A stretch of 60,671 nucleotides of DNA, from the NCBI GenBank assembly GCA_016866735.1, contig VGLL01000001.1, forward strand, positions 1-60,671, read 5' to 3'. Numbering within the stretch: the first letter of the stretch is position 1; every line of letters starts with the position of its first letter. Of this stretch, positions 41,998 to 50,098 are shown piece after piece. The stretch is from Candidatus Shapirobacteria bacterium. Lineage in GTDB: Bacteria; Patescibacteriota; Microgenomatia; VGLL01. The position numbers and the translations under genes are program-made. The notes beneath the pieces were generated by a model. It was not told the origin of the DNA, ran no database searches, and worked only from the letters and a program-made list of their open reading frames with translations.

Positions 41998-42797
41998 TGG
42001 GAATTGATCCCGATTTTCTTTTAGGAAAATTTTACCAGCTTCAAGCGGGAATTTATTTTAATAAACCGATTAATTTGGGTTGGGTGAAGGTTTATACACA
42101 TGATCTTTTAGATGATGAATTTAATAATCACGCCCTGATTTATTCTTTAGAAGGTGATTGTCGAGAGGGAGTTGAAACGATAGAAGAGTTGTTAAGAGAA
42201 AGAAATAGAAAACCAGCATTGTACATTGCTCCTTTTTCAAAACCCCAAGATGTAAGAAGAGTTATAACTGACTTTGGCTATAAGCTATCCTTTTCTGATG
42301 CGTGGATGATTTATAAGAACACGAAAGACATAAAAATCGAAAGATTGGCAGCCGAAGTTGTTAAGATTAAAACGGGTGAAGAGATAAGGGCTTATGGCGA
42401 AGTTATTCGCTTGGGTTATTCAGGCCCGAAATCATTTGATAGCCCTTACGGCGGTGTTCCGATGGAAAATTTTATTATCGTGTCGCAGAAAGCGCTGCGC
42501 GATCAGCAATTTAAAAATCGCTTAGAAGGGTATTTGATTAAGAGCGATAAGAGATATGTTGCTGCCGGCCTACTACTTCGTGACGGAAAGTGCGGCTATG
42601 TTGCCGGCATTGCCAGCATTCCGGAGGCGAGAGGGAAAGGTTTTGGCAAACTAATCTCGCAGTTTATTACCAACCGATCGCTAGAACTCGGAAATGAGGT
42701 GACGTTTCTCGGAACTGAATTATCTTCGCGGAATGAAGAATTTTATCGGCGGCTAGGCTACAAAACCATTTTTACCGGCCACTGTTGTGTAAAGTAA
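41997..42797 (+). CDS. GNAT-family acetyltransferase-like protein
   Basis: 266 residues. The C-terminal half carries the acetyl-CoA loop as SIPEARGKGFGKLISQF (R/QxxGxG/A) and ends with FLGTELSSRNEEFYRRLGYKTIF, typical GNAT. The first 110 residues may be a second degenerate GNAT-like domain. Acceptor unknown. One-base overlap with uvrB, so co-transcribed. Confidence 0.8.
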   Translation: MGIDPDFLLGKFYQLQAGIYFNKPINLGWVKVYTHDLLDDEFNNHALIYSLEGDCREGVETIEELLRERNRKPALYIAPFSKPQDVRRVITDFGYKLSFSDAWMIYKNTKDIKIERLAAEVVKIKTGEEIRAYGEVIRLGYSGPKSFDSPYGGVPMENFIIVSQKALRDQQFKNRLEGYLIKSDKRYVAAGLLLRDGKCGYVAGIASIPEARGKGFGKLISQFITNRSLELGNEVTFLGTELSSRNEEFYRRLGYKTIFTGHCCVK

Positions 42798-42811
42798 GCG
42801 TGAAGTTATTT

Positions 42812-42837
42812 TGTATCATATATTAATATATGATACA
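42812..42837. repeat. perfect 26-base AT-rich palindrome
   Basis: The 13-base arm TGTATCATATATT is followed at once by its exact reverse complement, starting 15 bases after the GNAT stop. A TGATCAG box follows. It may be a transcript-ending cruciform, an operator, or an integration scar. The rest of the gap to 43060 holds the uvrA promoter and another repeat. Confidence 0.7.
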
Positions 42838-42948
42838 TTGATCAGAGAGGGAATAGCTCAGGCCTTAATTATTCCTCGCGAAGAAAACTCAAGGCTTAGT
42901 GAAGATTGTTTTAAATCTTTTGCAGTCATTAACTTAATTTTTGTCATA

Positions 42949-42977
42949 TTGCTTTGCAAAATGTCAAATCATATAAT
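42949..42977 (+). promoter_or_regulatory. promoter for uvrA
   Basis: TTGCTT (42949-42954), 17-base spacer, perfect TATAAT (42972-42977). The start would lie near 42984, leaving about 77 bases of leader that contain the palindromic repeat at 42994-43035. Confidence 0.6.
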
Positions 42978-42993
42978 ATCCCTACCACGGGTA

Positions 42994-43035
42994 ACCCTTC
43001 GACTTCGCCGAGTCAAACTCGGCTTCGCTCAGGGT
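42994..43035. repeat. intergenic palindromic repeat in the uvrA leader
   Basis: An outer pair ACCCT/AGGGT encloses a perfect inner hairpin GCCGAGT-CAA-ACTCGGC (43007-43023). The CCCTTCGAC...CTCAGGG ends are the type of dispersed palindrome seen in intergenic regions of many bacteria. In the mRNA it would form a stable hairpin before uvrA. Confidence 0.65.
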
Positions 43036-43060
43036 AAACGGTTTTAAGTTAAAAAATTTT

Positions 43061-45709
43061 ATGGATAAAATTATTATAAGGGGGGCAAGAGAGCATAACC
43101 TTAAAAATGTTGATCTGGAGATTCCGAAGAATAAGCTGGTGGTTTTCACCGGTGTTTCGGGCAGTGGCAAATCTTCCTTAGCCTTCGACACCATTTATGC
43201 CGAGGGCCAGCGGCGCTATGTGGAGTCGCTTTCGGCCTACGCCCGCCAATTCTTAGGTATTATGGATAAGCCTGACGTTGATTCCATCGAGGGCCTGTCG
43301 CCGGCGATTGCCATTGACCAAAAAAGCGTTTCCCATAACCCGCGGTCAACGGTGGGGACAATCACCGAGATTTATGATTACCTACGCCTTCTTTTTGCCC
43401 GCATCGGCCACCCTCACTGCCCCAATTGCGGCAAAGAAATTAGCACCATGAGTGTTGGGCAGATTAGAGAGCAGGTGCTTAAGTTTAAATTTCCCAGCCG
43501 GCTCTTGATTCTTGCGCCCCTTGTGCGCGACCGCAAAGGTGAGTTTGCCCAGCTTCTTGATAATTTACGCGTGAAGGGATTTACCCGGGTGAGAATTGAC
43601 AGGCAAATCTTTGGTCTTCACGAAGATCTTTATCTAATCAAAACTAACAAGCACACCATTGAGGCTGTGGTTGACCGAATTAGCTTTCCGAAAAAGGAAA
43701 GTGAGGCAAAAGATCCCGCCTTTGCCAGAAGACTTGGCGATTCAATCGAACAGGCCCTGAAGCTTTCCGATGGCCAGGTAATTGTGGCTGAAGTGCAAGA
43801 TTCGTCTTTCGATTTTCCCGAAAAGCCGAAAGAAATGACCGATCATCTTTTTTCGCAAAAGTTTGCTTGCCCAGCGTGTAATCTCTCTTTGCCGGAGATT
43901 GAGCCGCGCACTTTGTCATTTAATTCTCCGCATGGCGCCTGCCCTACCTGTTCGGGAATTGGCACTTTGATTAAGGTTGACGAGGAGTTGGCGGCTAAAT
44001 TTGGCCTTTCGCGCGAAGAGTTAGAGTGGCGCTATTGGCGGACGGATTCGGAGTCTGTGCGGGAAAGAATTGAGCGGTTTATGAAAAGGGAAATCTGTCC
44101 CGATTGTCAAGGAGCGAGGCTTAAAAAGGAGGCTTTGGGAATAACGATTGACGGAAAATCGATTAGCGACGCAACAAAGTGGTCAATTAAAGAAACAATT
44201 TCCTGGCTAAAGAGCTTGACCCTTGCTAATGAGAGGGAAAAGACAATCGCCGAACCGATTCTTAAGGAAGTCATTACGCGCTTAGAGTTCTTACTTTCGG
44301 TCGGCCTTGATTATCTTTCTCTTGATCGGCCCTCGGCGACTCTAGCTGGTGGTGAGAGCCAAAGGATTCGGCTGGCTTCGCAAATTGGGTCTGGACTAAG
44401 CGGCGTTTGCTATGTTTTGGATGAGCCGACTATCGGCTTACACCAAAGGGACAATCGGCGCCTGATCGAGACACTAAGAAAATTGCGTGATTTAGATAAT
44501 ACCCTGATTGTAGTGGAGCATGATCGGGAAATGATGGAGAGTGCGGATTGGCTGGTTGATTTTGGGCCAGGAGCAGGGGATGGCGGAGGAAAAATTATTA
44601 GCTTTGGTAGTCCGAAAGAGGTAAAAAGCGATCACGATTCTCTTACCGGAGCATACCTTTCCGGGAGAAAAAGAATTCAGCTAATGAATTCTACTCATCC
44701 ATTCGTCAACTCCTCTAATCATCTCGTTCTCAAAGGCTGTTCCCAGTTTAATCTCAAAAATATTGATGTCCGTTTTCCTCTAGGCAAGTTTATCGGGGTA
44801 ACGGGCGTTTCCGGCTCGGGCAAATCAACCCTGGTGGTGGAGACACTTTATCAGGCTCTAGCCGCTAAATTTAACCCTTATCATCGGGAAAAGCCGGGGC
44901 GTTTCACCGAGATTCTAGGCTTAGAACATATAGACAGGGTGATTTTGGTGGACCAGTCGCCGATTGGCCGCACCCCTCGCTCTAATCCGGCCACCTATAC
45001 CGGCACGTTTACCTTTATTCGCGATCTTTTCGCGCAACTGCCAGAGGCAAGAATCCGCGGTTATAAGCCGGGCAGGTTTTCTTTTAATGTTCGGGGAGGC
45101 CGCTGTGAAAATTGCCAGGGTGGTGGTCAAATAAAGGTCGAGATGCAATTTTTGCCAGATATCTATGTCACCTGCGAAGTTTGTCAAGGAAAGCGCTATA
45201 ACAGTCAAACTTTGGAAATCGAATTTAAGGAAAAAAATATCAGCGAGATTTTGAATTTAAGTATTGATGAAGCCGCCCATTTTTTCCAAAATTTCCCCTT
45301 AATCTTAGCCAAGCTTAATATTCTTCAGGAGGTTGGGTTGGGCTATATCAAGCTTGGACAGCCCGCGCCGACTCTGTCTGGGGGAGAGGCGCAAAGAGTG
45401 AAGCTGGCGACGGAACTGGGGAAAAAAGCGACCGGAAAAACCTTTTATATTCTTGATGAGCCGACTACTGGCCTACACTTTGCTGATTTAGAGAAGCTCT
45501 TAGTAGTTTTAAGAAAACTGGTTAGTCGGGGAAATACGGTGGTGGTGGTGGAACACAATTTGGATGTTATCAAAAATGTGGATTGGGTGATTGATCTTGG
45601 GCCAGAGGGGGGAGATGAAGGCGGATTTATCGTCGCCCAAGGCGCCCCCGCGCAAATCTCCCGCTCCCAAAACTCCTACACGGGGCAGTTTTTGAAGAAG
45701 GTTCTTTAA
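43061..45709 (+). CDS. uvrA: excinuclease ABC subunit A
   Basis: 882 residues. UvrA is the DNA-damage sensor ATPase of excision repair. Two ABC ATPase halves: GVSGSGKSSLAFDTIYAEGQRRYVESLSAYARQF and LAGGESQRIRLASQIGSGLSGVCYVLDEPTIGLH, then GVTGVSGSGKSTLVVETLY and LSGGEAQRVKLATEL...YILDEPTTGLHFADL. Zinc sites CPNCGKE, CPACN...CPTC, CPDC and CENCQGGGQ...CEVCQGKRY are present. Slightly shorter than E. coli UvrA (940). Confidence 0.97.
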   Translation: MDKIIIRGAREHNLKNVDLEIPKNKLVVFTGVSGSGKSSLAFDTIYAEGQRRYVESLSAYARQFLGIMDKPDVDSIEGLSPAIAIDQKSVSHNPRSTVGTITEIYDYLRLLFARIGHPHCPNCGKEISTMSVGQIREQVLKFKFPSRLLILAPLVRDRKGEFAQLLDNLRVKGFTRVRIDRQIFGLHEDLYLIKTNKHTIEAVVDRISFPKKESEAKDPAFARRLGDSIEQALKLSDGQVIVAEVQDSSFDFPEKPKEMTDHLFSQKFACPACNLSLPEIEPRTLSFNSPHGACPTCSGIGTLIKVDEELAAKFGLSREELEWRYWRTDSESVRERIERFMKREICPDCQGARLKKEALGITIDGKSISDATKWSIKETISWLKSLTLANEREKTIAEPILKEVITRLEFLLSVGLDYLSLDRPSATLAGGESQRIRLASQIGSGLSGVCYVLDEPTIGLHQRDNRRLIETLRKLRDLDNTLIVVEHDREMMESADWLVDFGPGAGDGGGKIISFGSPKEVKSDHDSLTGAYLSGRKRIQLMNSTHPFVNSSNHLVLKGCSQFNLKNIDVRFPLGKFIGVTGVSGSGKSTLVVETLYQALAAKFNPYHREKPGRFTEILGLEHIDRVILVDQSPIGRTPRSNPATYTGTFTFIRDLFAQLPEARIRGYKPGRFSFNVRGGRCENCQGGGQIKVEMQFLPDIYVTCEVCQGKRYNSQTLEIEFKEKNISEILNLSIDEAAHFFQNFPLILAKLNILQEVGLGYIKLGQPAPTLSGGEAQRVKLATELGKKATGKTFYILDEPTTGLHFADLEKLLVVLRKLVSRGNTVVVVEHNLDVIKNVDWVIDLGPEGGDEGGFIVAQGAPAQISRSQNSYTGQFLKKVL

Positions 45710-45742
45710 TGTTCTCCCAAAATAGCGTAGAATGGAAGTAAG

Positions 45743-45907
45743 ATGGTAAAAGCAAAATCAAAGATTATGCGGCGAACCTGTGCTGTCTGCGGTAAGAAAA
45801 TTGAAGCGATTCTTTATTCTGACCGCAGTTATCGTGGCGGCCACTATTTCGGCAAAGTTCCCGATAAAAAGCTTGAATACTGGGAATGCCCGAAGTGCTA
45901 TTGGTAA
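45743..45907 (+). CDS. 54-residue zinc-ribbon protein
   Basis: ATG 45743 to TAA 45907. Contains TCAVCGKK and WECPKCYW, two CxxC pairs 40 residues apart, with a basic N terminus and RSYRGGHYFGKV between. This looks like a small zinc ribbon, perhaps RNA-binding. A TAGAAT box at 45728-45733 lies 9 bases before the start. Not recognised as a known ribosomal protein. Confidence 0.65.
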   Translation: MVKAKSKIMRRTCAVCGKKIEAILYSDRSYRGGHYFGKVPDKKLEYWECPKCYW

Positions 45908-45940
45908 AACTAAATTCTTCTGGTGAACGAAATTAAGAGA

Positions 45941-45972
45941 TGGTAGAATTGGTGCAGAAAGGGAAAATCCCT
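45941..45972 (+). promoter_or_regulatory. extended -10 and leader hairpin before mod
   Basis: TGGTAGAAT (45941-45949) resembles the extended -10 boxes elsewhere in the window. It is followed by a small hairpin AGGG-AAAAT-CCCT (45960-45972) in the 40-base leader of mod. No clear -35. Confidence 0.4.
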
Positions 45973-45994
45973 ACAGGATCTCTAAAATCAAAAG

Positions 45995-48025
45995 ATGGGG
46001 AACATATTAGATAATTTAAAAACTTTGCTCCAAAAAGACGAACGGTTAGTGAGCGAAGGTGAGCTTTTGAAGAATAAAATAATTGAACTTGTTCTGAAGC
46101 TGGATAAAGACCTCATTAAACTCCTTTTATCTGATAAAAGAATGCGGGGGGTATTTTTTCTTGAAATTGACGGGGTGCTTATTTTTGATAAAGACAAGTT
46201 TATTAAATTTGTTTCTAGTAAGGATTTTCTGCCGGATTCTTATACTGCTTTCAAGAATAAGATTGGCTTAACTATTGGTGATGAATTTCTTAGCGAGAAA
46301 AAAGAAGTCGTACTTTCTTGGCCGTATAAGGATTGTGTCTTGGAAGGTGGGATGACTAAAGAGGACCAAAAGCGGGACGAAGTTTTTTGGAATCAAACCC
46401 TAGCGCCCGATGAAATCAGCCGCCTTTTAGATTCAAAAGTTTTTACCAATGCCAGAAGAATTGACGTTAAAGGTGAACATGAACCGGATAAATTCAAAAC
46501 TGATGAGAAAGGCGACATTAAAGACAATCTTATTATCAAGGGCAATAATCTTTTAGCTCTCTACTCCCTCAAAAAACGCTTCGCCGGAAAAGTAAAACTC
46601 ATCTACATCGACCCGCCATACAACCGTGAAGATGAGAATTTCTACAACGATAGTTTTAGGCATTCTACATGGTTGATTTTTATGAAAAATAGGATAGAAA
46701 TAGCCAGAAAATTATTGAACAATGATGGTGTCATTTTTGTGCAAATTGACTTTAGGGAATTGGCATATTTAAAAGTTTTAATGGATGAGGTTTTTGATAG
46801 AAAAAATTTTATTGGACAAATCAACTGGCAAAGAGTGCCAGAGGGGAGGACACTACTTGGTCAAGGGGAAAGTGACTTAAAGATCTCAACAGAATATCTT
46901 TTAGTTTATGCCAGAGACAAAAAGCCCGACATTTTAAATAGCAGTGTTAAGAAATTGATTGATGCCACTGAGAAGATAATTCAACAATATTCCTATGTCC
47001 TTAAGACAAATTCTAAACCAATAGAGGTAAAAAGACTTAAAGATAGTAAGGGCAGAGACGTTATTTTTTATAAAGTCCAAGATTTTGAGTTGCGACCATT
47101 GCGAGATAAAAGTATAGAAAATTATATTAGAAATTATGAAAATATGGTACAGTCTGTTGGTATACAAGAGGAAAGTACTTTCCAACAAAGACTTCTTTTT
47201 GAGACTAAAAAGATAGATACTCTGTGTATAGTGGAGTATGTTCCCGCTAAAGGAAAAAGAAAGGGGGAGAAATTGAGAGATTATTTTATTAAGGATAGGA
47301 AGTTGTTATTTGCAAAAGAATTTTCTGTTTTTAAAAATGAAAGACTATATAGAGAGGGCGATATTAATGACTTTTGGAGCAATAGTGAAATCCAAGTTAC
47401 AGATATTGCTGGAGAGGGTGCAGTGTCCCTGCGAAGAGGGAAAAAGCCCGAAGAACTATTACGTCGAGTTATAGATTGGACAACGTATAAAGATGAGATT
47501 GTTCTAGATTTCTTTATGGGCACCGGAACTACTTGCGCTGTGGCTCACAAAATGGGTCGGCAATATATTGGAGTTGAGCAGCTAGACTACGGGGAAAATG
47601 GCGCAGGGGTAAGATTAAAAAATGTCATCAACGGTGACCAAACCGGTATTTCAAAATCCGTTGGCTGGAAAGGTGGCGGGGATTTTGTTTATTTAGAACT
47701 GATGAAATGGAATGAAAATTTTGTCGGGAAAATCCAGCAAGCAAAAACGAAAGATGAATTAAAAAAGTTATGGGAGGCGATGAAAGAACGGGCGTTTTTG
47801 AGTTATAAAGTTGATGTTAAAGCGATTGATGCACAGGCTCCCGCCTCCGCTAAAGCTACGGCGGGCAAGGAAGATTTTGCGGATTTATCGCTTGAAGACC
47901 AAAAAAGATTTTTACTGGAGTGTTTAGATAAAAACCATCTCTATGTCAATTACAGCGAAATTGAGGATGAAGAGTATGGAGTGAGCGAAGAAGATAAAAG
48001 TTTAAATAGGGATTTTTATTTATGA
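45995..48025 (+). CDS. type III restriction-modification DNA methyltransferase (Mod)
   Basis: 676 residues. Mod methylates adenine and gives the system its sequence specificity. Motif IV IDPPYN near 204 precedes motif I DFFMGTGTT near 505, the beta-class order of type III Mod. The stretch between holds the target-recognition region (about 270-480). Near residues 613-625 the in-frame insert APASAKATAGK is encoded by a palindrome (47840-47866). The stop overlaps the following membrane protein by ATGA, so mod leads the island's operon. Confidence 0.9.
   Translation: MGNILDNLKTLLQKDERLVSEGELLKNKIIELVLKLDKDLIKLLLSDKRMRGVFFLEIDGVLIFDKDKFIKFVSSKDFLPDSYTAFKNKIGLTIGDEFLSEKKEVVLSWPYKDCVLEGGMTKEDQKRDEVFWNQTLAPDEISRLLDSKVFTNARRIDVKGEHEPDKFKTDEKGDIKDNLIIKGNNLLALYSLKKRFAGKVKLIYIDPPYNREDENFYNDSFRHSTWLIFMKNRIEIARKLLNNDGVIFVQIDFRELAYLKVLMDEVFDRKNFIGQINWQRVPEGRTLLGQGESDLKISTEYLLVYARDKKPDILNSSVKKLIDATEKIIQQYSYVLKTNSKPIEVKRLKDSKGRDVIFYKVQDFELRPLRDKSIENYIRNYENMVQSVGIQEESTFQQRLLFETKKIDTLCIVEYVPAKGKRKGEKLRDYFIKDRKLLFAKEFSVFKNERLYREGDINDFWSNSEIQVTDIAGEGAVSLRRGKKPEELLRRVIDWTTYKDEIVLDFFMGTGTTCAVAHKMGRQYIGVEQLDYGENGAGVRLKNVINGDQTGISKSVGWKGGGDFVYLELMKWNENFVGKIQQAKTKDELKKLWEAMKERAFLSYKVDVKAIDAQAPASAKATAGKEDFADLSLEDQKRFLLECLDKNHLYVNYSEIEDEEYGVSEEDKSLNRDFYL
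47840..47866. repeat. palindromic insert in frame within mod
   Basis: CCCGCC (47840-47845) and GGCGGG (47860-47865) bound a short GC-rich element translated as PASAKATAG, next to a low-complexity Lys/Glu region. It keeps the frame. A related but not identical element is in murG. Confidence 0.65.
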
Positions 48026-48720
48026 ATGAAATTATAAAATCTCTACATGAGATAGTTGCCGTATTGAAAGATCCTAAAGACTTTTGGGTAAATATAACTT
48101 TAGCAATATCTACTTTTATAGCGGTAATAGTAGCTTTATTTCAGGAAAAAATAAAAAAACATTGGAATAAAGCTACATTAGATCTAAGAATAGACTTAAA
48201 TCCTCCTGATTGCCATCAAATTTCGTTAATAGACCTTCGTACGGGAAAGTTTGTGGGTCAATCTATTTACATTAGGATAAAAGTTATTCACAGAAAAGGA
48301 GGGGCCGGCGAGAATGTTGAAATTATGCCGATTAACTTTTTCCGCATTAAAGGTGATGGGAAACTGGAAAAGTTAAAACATTTTTTACCAATAAGTTTGG
48401 CCTGGAGTCATTTTCAGCCGCGTACGAATCTTAGTCGTATTCCCGTTAATTTATTTAGACATTGCGATTTTGGACACTTTGTTAAGGATCTAAAAGATAA
48501 CAATAAAGCCGTTTTAATTTTAGATACCATGGTGCAACCTAATCCGGTGGCAGAAAGCGAAGTTCCAAACATTATTAAACCAGGAAAATATCAGTTTGAA
48601 TTATTACTTAGTGGCGATAATGTTAAGCCTATTAAAAAGGAATGGAAGCTAGAATTTGATAAATGGAGCGAGGATGAAAAAGAAATGCTAACCAAAAATA
48701 TTAGCATAGAAGAAATTTGA
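48022..48720 (+). CDS. membrane-anchored protein of unknown function in the R-M island
   Basis: 232 residues. One membrane segment at about 22-41 (VNITLAISTFIAVIVALF), a basic stretch, then about 185 residues of beta-rich sequence without cysteines. No family is recognised. Its start overlaps mod by 4 bases, so it is translated with it. The orientation suggests the large domain is cytoplasmic (KIKKHWNK follows the segment). It could be an accessory to the R-M system or unrelated cargo. Confidence 0.7.
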   Translation: MNEIIKSLHEIVAVLKDPKDFWVNITLAISTFIAVIVALFQEKIKKHWNKATLDLRIDLNPPDCHQISLIDLRTGKFVGQSIYIRIKVIHRKGGAGENVEIMPINFFRIKGDGKLEKLKHFLPISLAWSHFQPRTNLSRIPVNLFRHCDFGHFVKDLKDNNKAVLILDTMVQPNPVAESEVPNIIKPGKYQFELLLSGDNVKPIKKEWKLEFDKWSEDEKEMLTKNISIEEI

Positions 48721-48742
48721 TTTTTTCTTATTAATGGATGGT

Positions 48743-48768
48743 ATGCTCTACGAAACTTTTAATTCAAT
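48743..48768 (+). repeat. copy 1 of the res 5'-end sequence
   Basis: ATGCTCTACGAAACTTTTAA and the following TTCAAT match the first codons of res at 50099 (MLYE.FNSI), but here a TGA ends the frame after nine codons. Copies 2 and 3 lie at 49001 and 50099. Confidence 0.8.
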
Positions 48769-49020
48769 ATGAAAGACAAGAAGATACAAACTCCAACTAA
48801 AATTGCCATTTTCAGAGGCAGAAGAGTGCGGAGAACTATTTATAAAGATGAATGGTGGTTTTCTGTCAGCGACATTATTGAAGCTTTAACCGGTACAGAT
48901 AGACCGAGAAAATATTGGCATGATCTTAAGAAAAAGCTCATCGACGAAAGGTATTCCGAGGTGTCCGAAAAAATCGGACAGTTGAAATTACAATTTAACT
49001 ATGCTCTACGAAACTCTTAA
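48769..49020 (+). pseudogene. truncated BRO-N/DinD-like domain gene
   Basis: 83 residues. IAIFRGRRVRRTIYKDEWWFSVSDIIEALTGTDRPRKYWHDLKKKL...SEKIGQLKL is the N-terminal part of BRO-N (phage antirepressor) or DinD-like proteins, DNA-binding in type. The frame then runs into copy 2 of the res repeat, reading NYALRNS and stop, so the natural C-terminal half is missing. Likely a cut-off remnant of a phage-type gene. Confidence 0.7.
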
Positions 49021-49025
49021 CTAAA
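49001..49025 (+). repeat. copy 2 of the res 5'-end sequence
   Basis: ATGCTCTACGAAACTCTTAA plus CTAAA matches the start of res closely. It ends the BRO-N frame and directly precedes the KTSC gene. Confidence 0.8.
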
Positions 49026-49026
49026 T

Positions 49027-49239
49027 ATGCACAGAATTCCCGTAACTTCATCGAATATTCGCTCAATTGGCTACGATCCGGAATCGCAAATTTTGAAGGT
49101 GGAGTTCAATTCAGGAGAAGTTTATCAATATTTCGATGTTCCCGAGCATCTTTATCAAGAGCTTATGAAAGCCTCATCGCCTGGACGTTTTTTGAATGAT
49201 TATATTAAATATAGTTATCGTTACCAAAAAATTACTTAG
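49027..49239 (+). CDS. KTSC-domain protein
   Basis: 70 residues. IPVTSSNIRSIGYDPESQILKVEF and GEVYQYFDVPEHLYQELMKASSPGRFLNDYIKYSYRY are the KTSC domain (named after the C terminus of lysyl-tRNA synthetases). Such small proteins occur on phages and islands; function unknown. It lies 3 bases before the NYN gene, as a likely unit. Confidence 0.85.
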   Translation: MHRIPVTSSNIRSIGYDPESQILKVEFNSGEVYQYFDVPEHLYQELMKASSPGRFLNDYIKYSYRYQKIT

Positions 49240-49242
49240 TGT

Positions 49243-50028
49243 ATGTTTAGTCCCAAAACTGAAAAAATAAAAAAGATCACCGAAAGAAACCAAGAGGCAG
49301 TCGAACGATTAGAAAAGCTTCTTGGAAACTCTACGAGAGTTTATATTGATTACGCCAATGTGCGACCGTGGAGCACAAAACTGCACTGGCACATTGACCT
49401 TAGGCGGCTAAAACAGTTTTTGGATTCTTTTGACACAGTGGGAGCGGTAAGTTTTTACGGTGGCTATATCAAGGGTGACGAACGATCGGAGAGAGAAATA
49501 AAGCAGGTTGAAGATCTGGCATATATTGTGCGGACTAAGCCAGTGAAATTTTTGCGATTTTCCATCAACGCTTCTAGCATTTCGGCAGATTCTACTGCCT
49601 TACTAAAACCATTTATCCGGCGAGCCCTGTTACGAAAGTATGAGGTCTCCACTATCGAATATCTCAACGAACGTTTTGCTGATATGAACAAGAAGGGAGA
49701 ATATTACATTGAAGACAGAAAATGCAATTTTGATGTTGAGATTAGTACCGATATGCTTCTTGATTCTGAACGCAAAAATGGGGAGATTTTTGTTTTATGG
49801 AGTGGCGATAGCGATTTTGCGGAGCCTGTAAAGAAGTTATTGGAGGCAGGCAGAAAGGTGGTATTATGCGCAACGGCGGGGAAAATTTCCAGCGAGCTTA
49901 ATACTCTAAGAGTAAAAGGACTAGAAGTATTTGATATCTTTCACATTAAGGACTTAATTTGCTGGAACAGGGAAATAAATAAAAGGTTAGATAAAAGCAC
50001 AAAGGACTCCGTTTCCGGAGCCCCTTAG
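49243..50028 (+). CDS. NYN (PIN-like) nuclease-domain protein
   Basis: 261 residues. VYIDYANVRPW (first acidic site), KCNFDVEISTDMLLD and LWSGDSDFAEPVKKLLEAGRKVVL (DSDF acidic site) are the NYN/PIN-like RNase pattern. Metal residues seem kept. The N-terminal 30 residues form a helical extension. It lies with the KTSC gene between repeat copies 2 and 3. A role in RNA cleavage or defence is inferred from the family only. Confidence 0.85.
   Translation: MFSPKTEKIKKITERNQEAVERLEKLLGNSTRVYIDYANVRPWSTKLHWHIDLRRLKQFLDSFDTVGAVSFYGGYIKGDERSEREIKQVEDLAYIVRTKPVKFLRFSINASSISADSTALLKPFIRRALLRKYEVSTIEYLNERFADMNKKGEYYIEDRKCNFDVEISTDMLLDSERKNGEIFVLWSGDSDFAEPVKKLLEAGRKVVLCATAGKISSELNTLRVKGLEVFDIFHIKDLICWNREINKRLDKSTKDSVSGAP
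50002..50026 (+). terminator. hairpin at the end of the NYN gene
   Basis: CTCCG-TTTC-CGGAG (50007-50020) with outer AAGG/CCTT pairing forms a stem overlapping the last NYN codons. No long T-run follows, so termination would be partial. Confidence 0.4.
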
Positions 50029-50098
50029 CACTAGAGTTAGTGATCTTTCGATCAAGGCAAAGTATAGCGCAAAGAAGACAAAAGTCAAGGATCAATTT

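Noticed and set aside
42811..43047. A 78-codon open frame after the GNAT gene
   Set aside because: It reads through the 26-base palindrome, the uvrA promoter and the palindromic repeat, with no domain pattern and no ribosome site.
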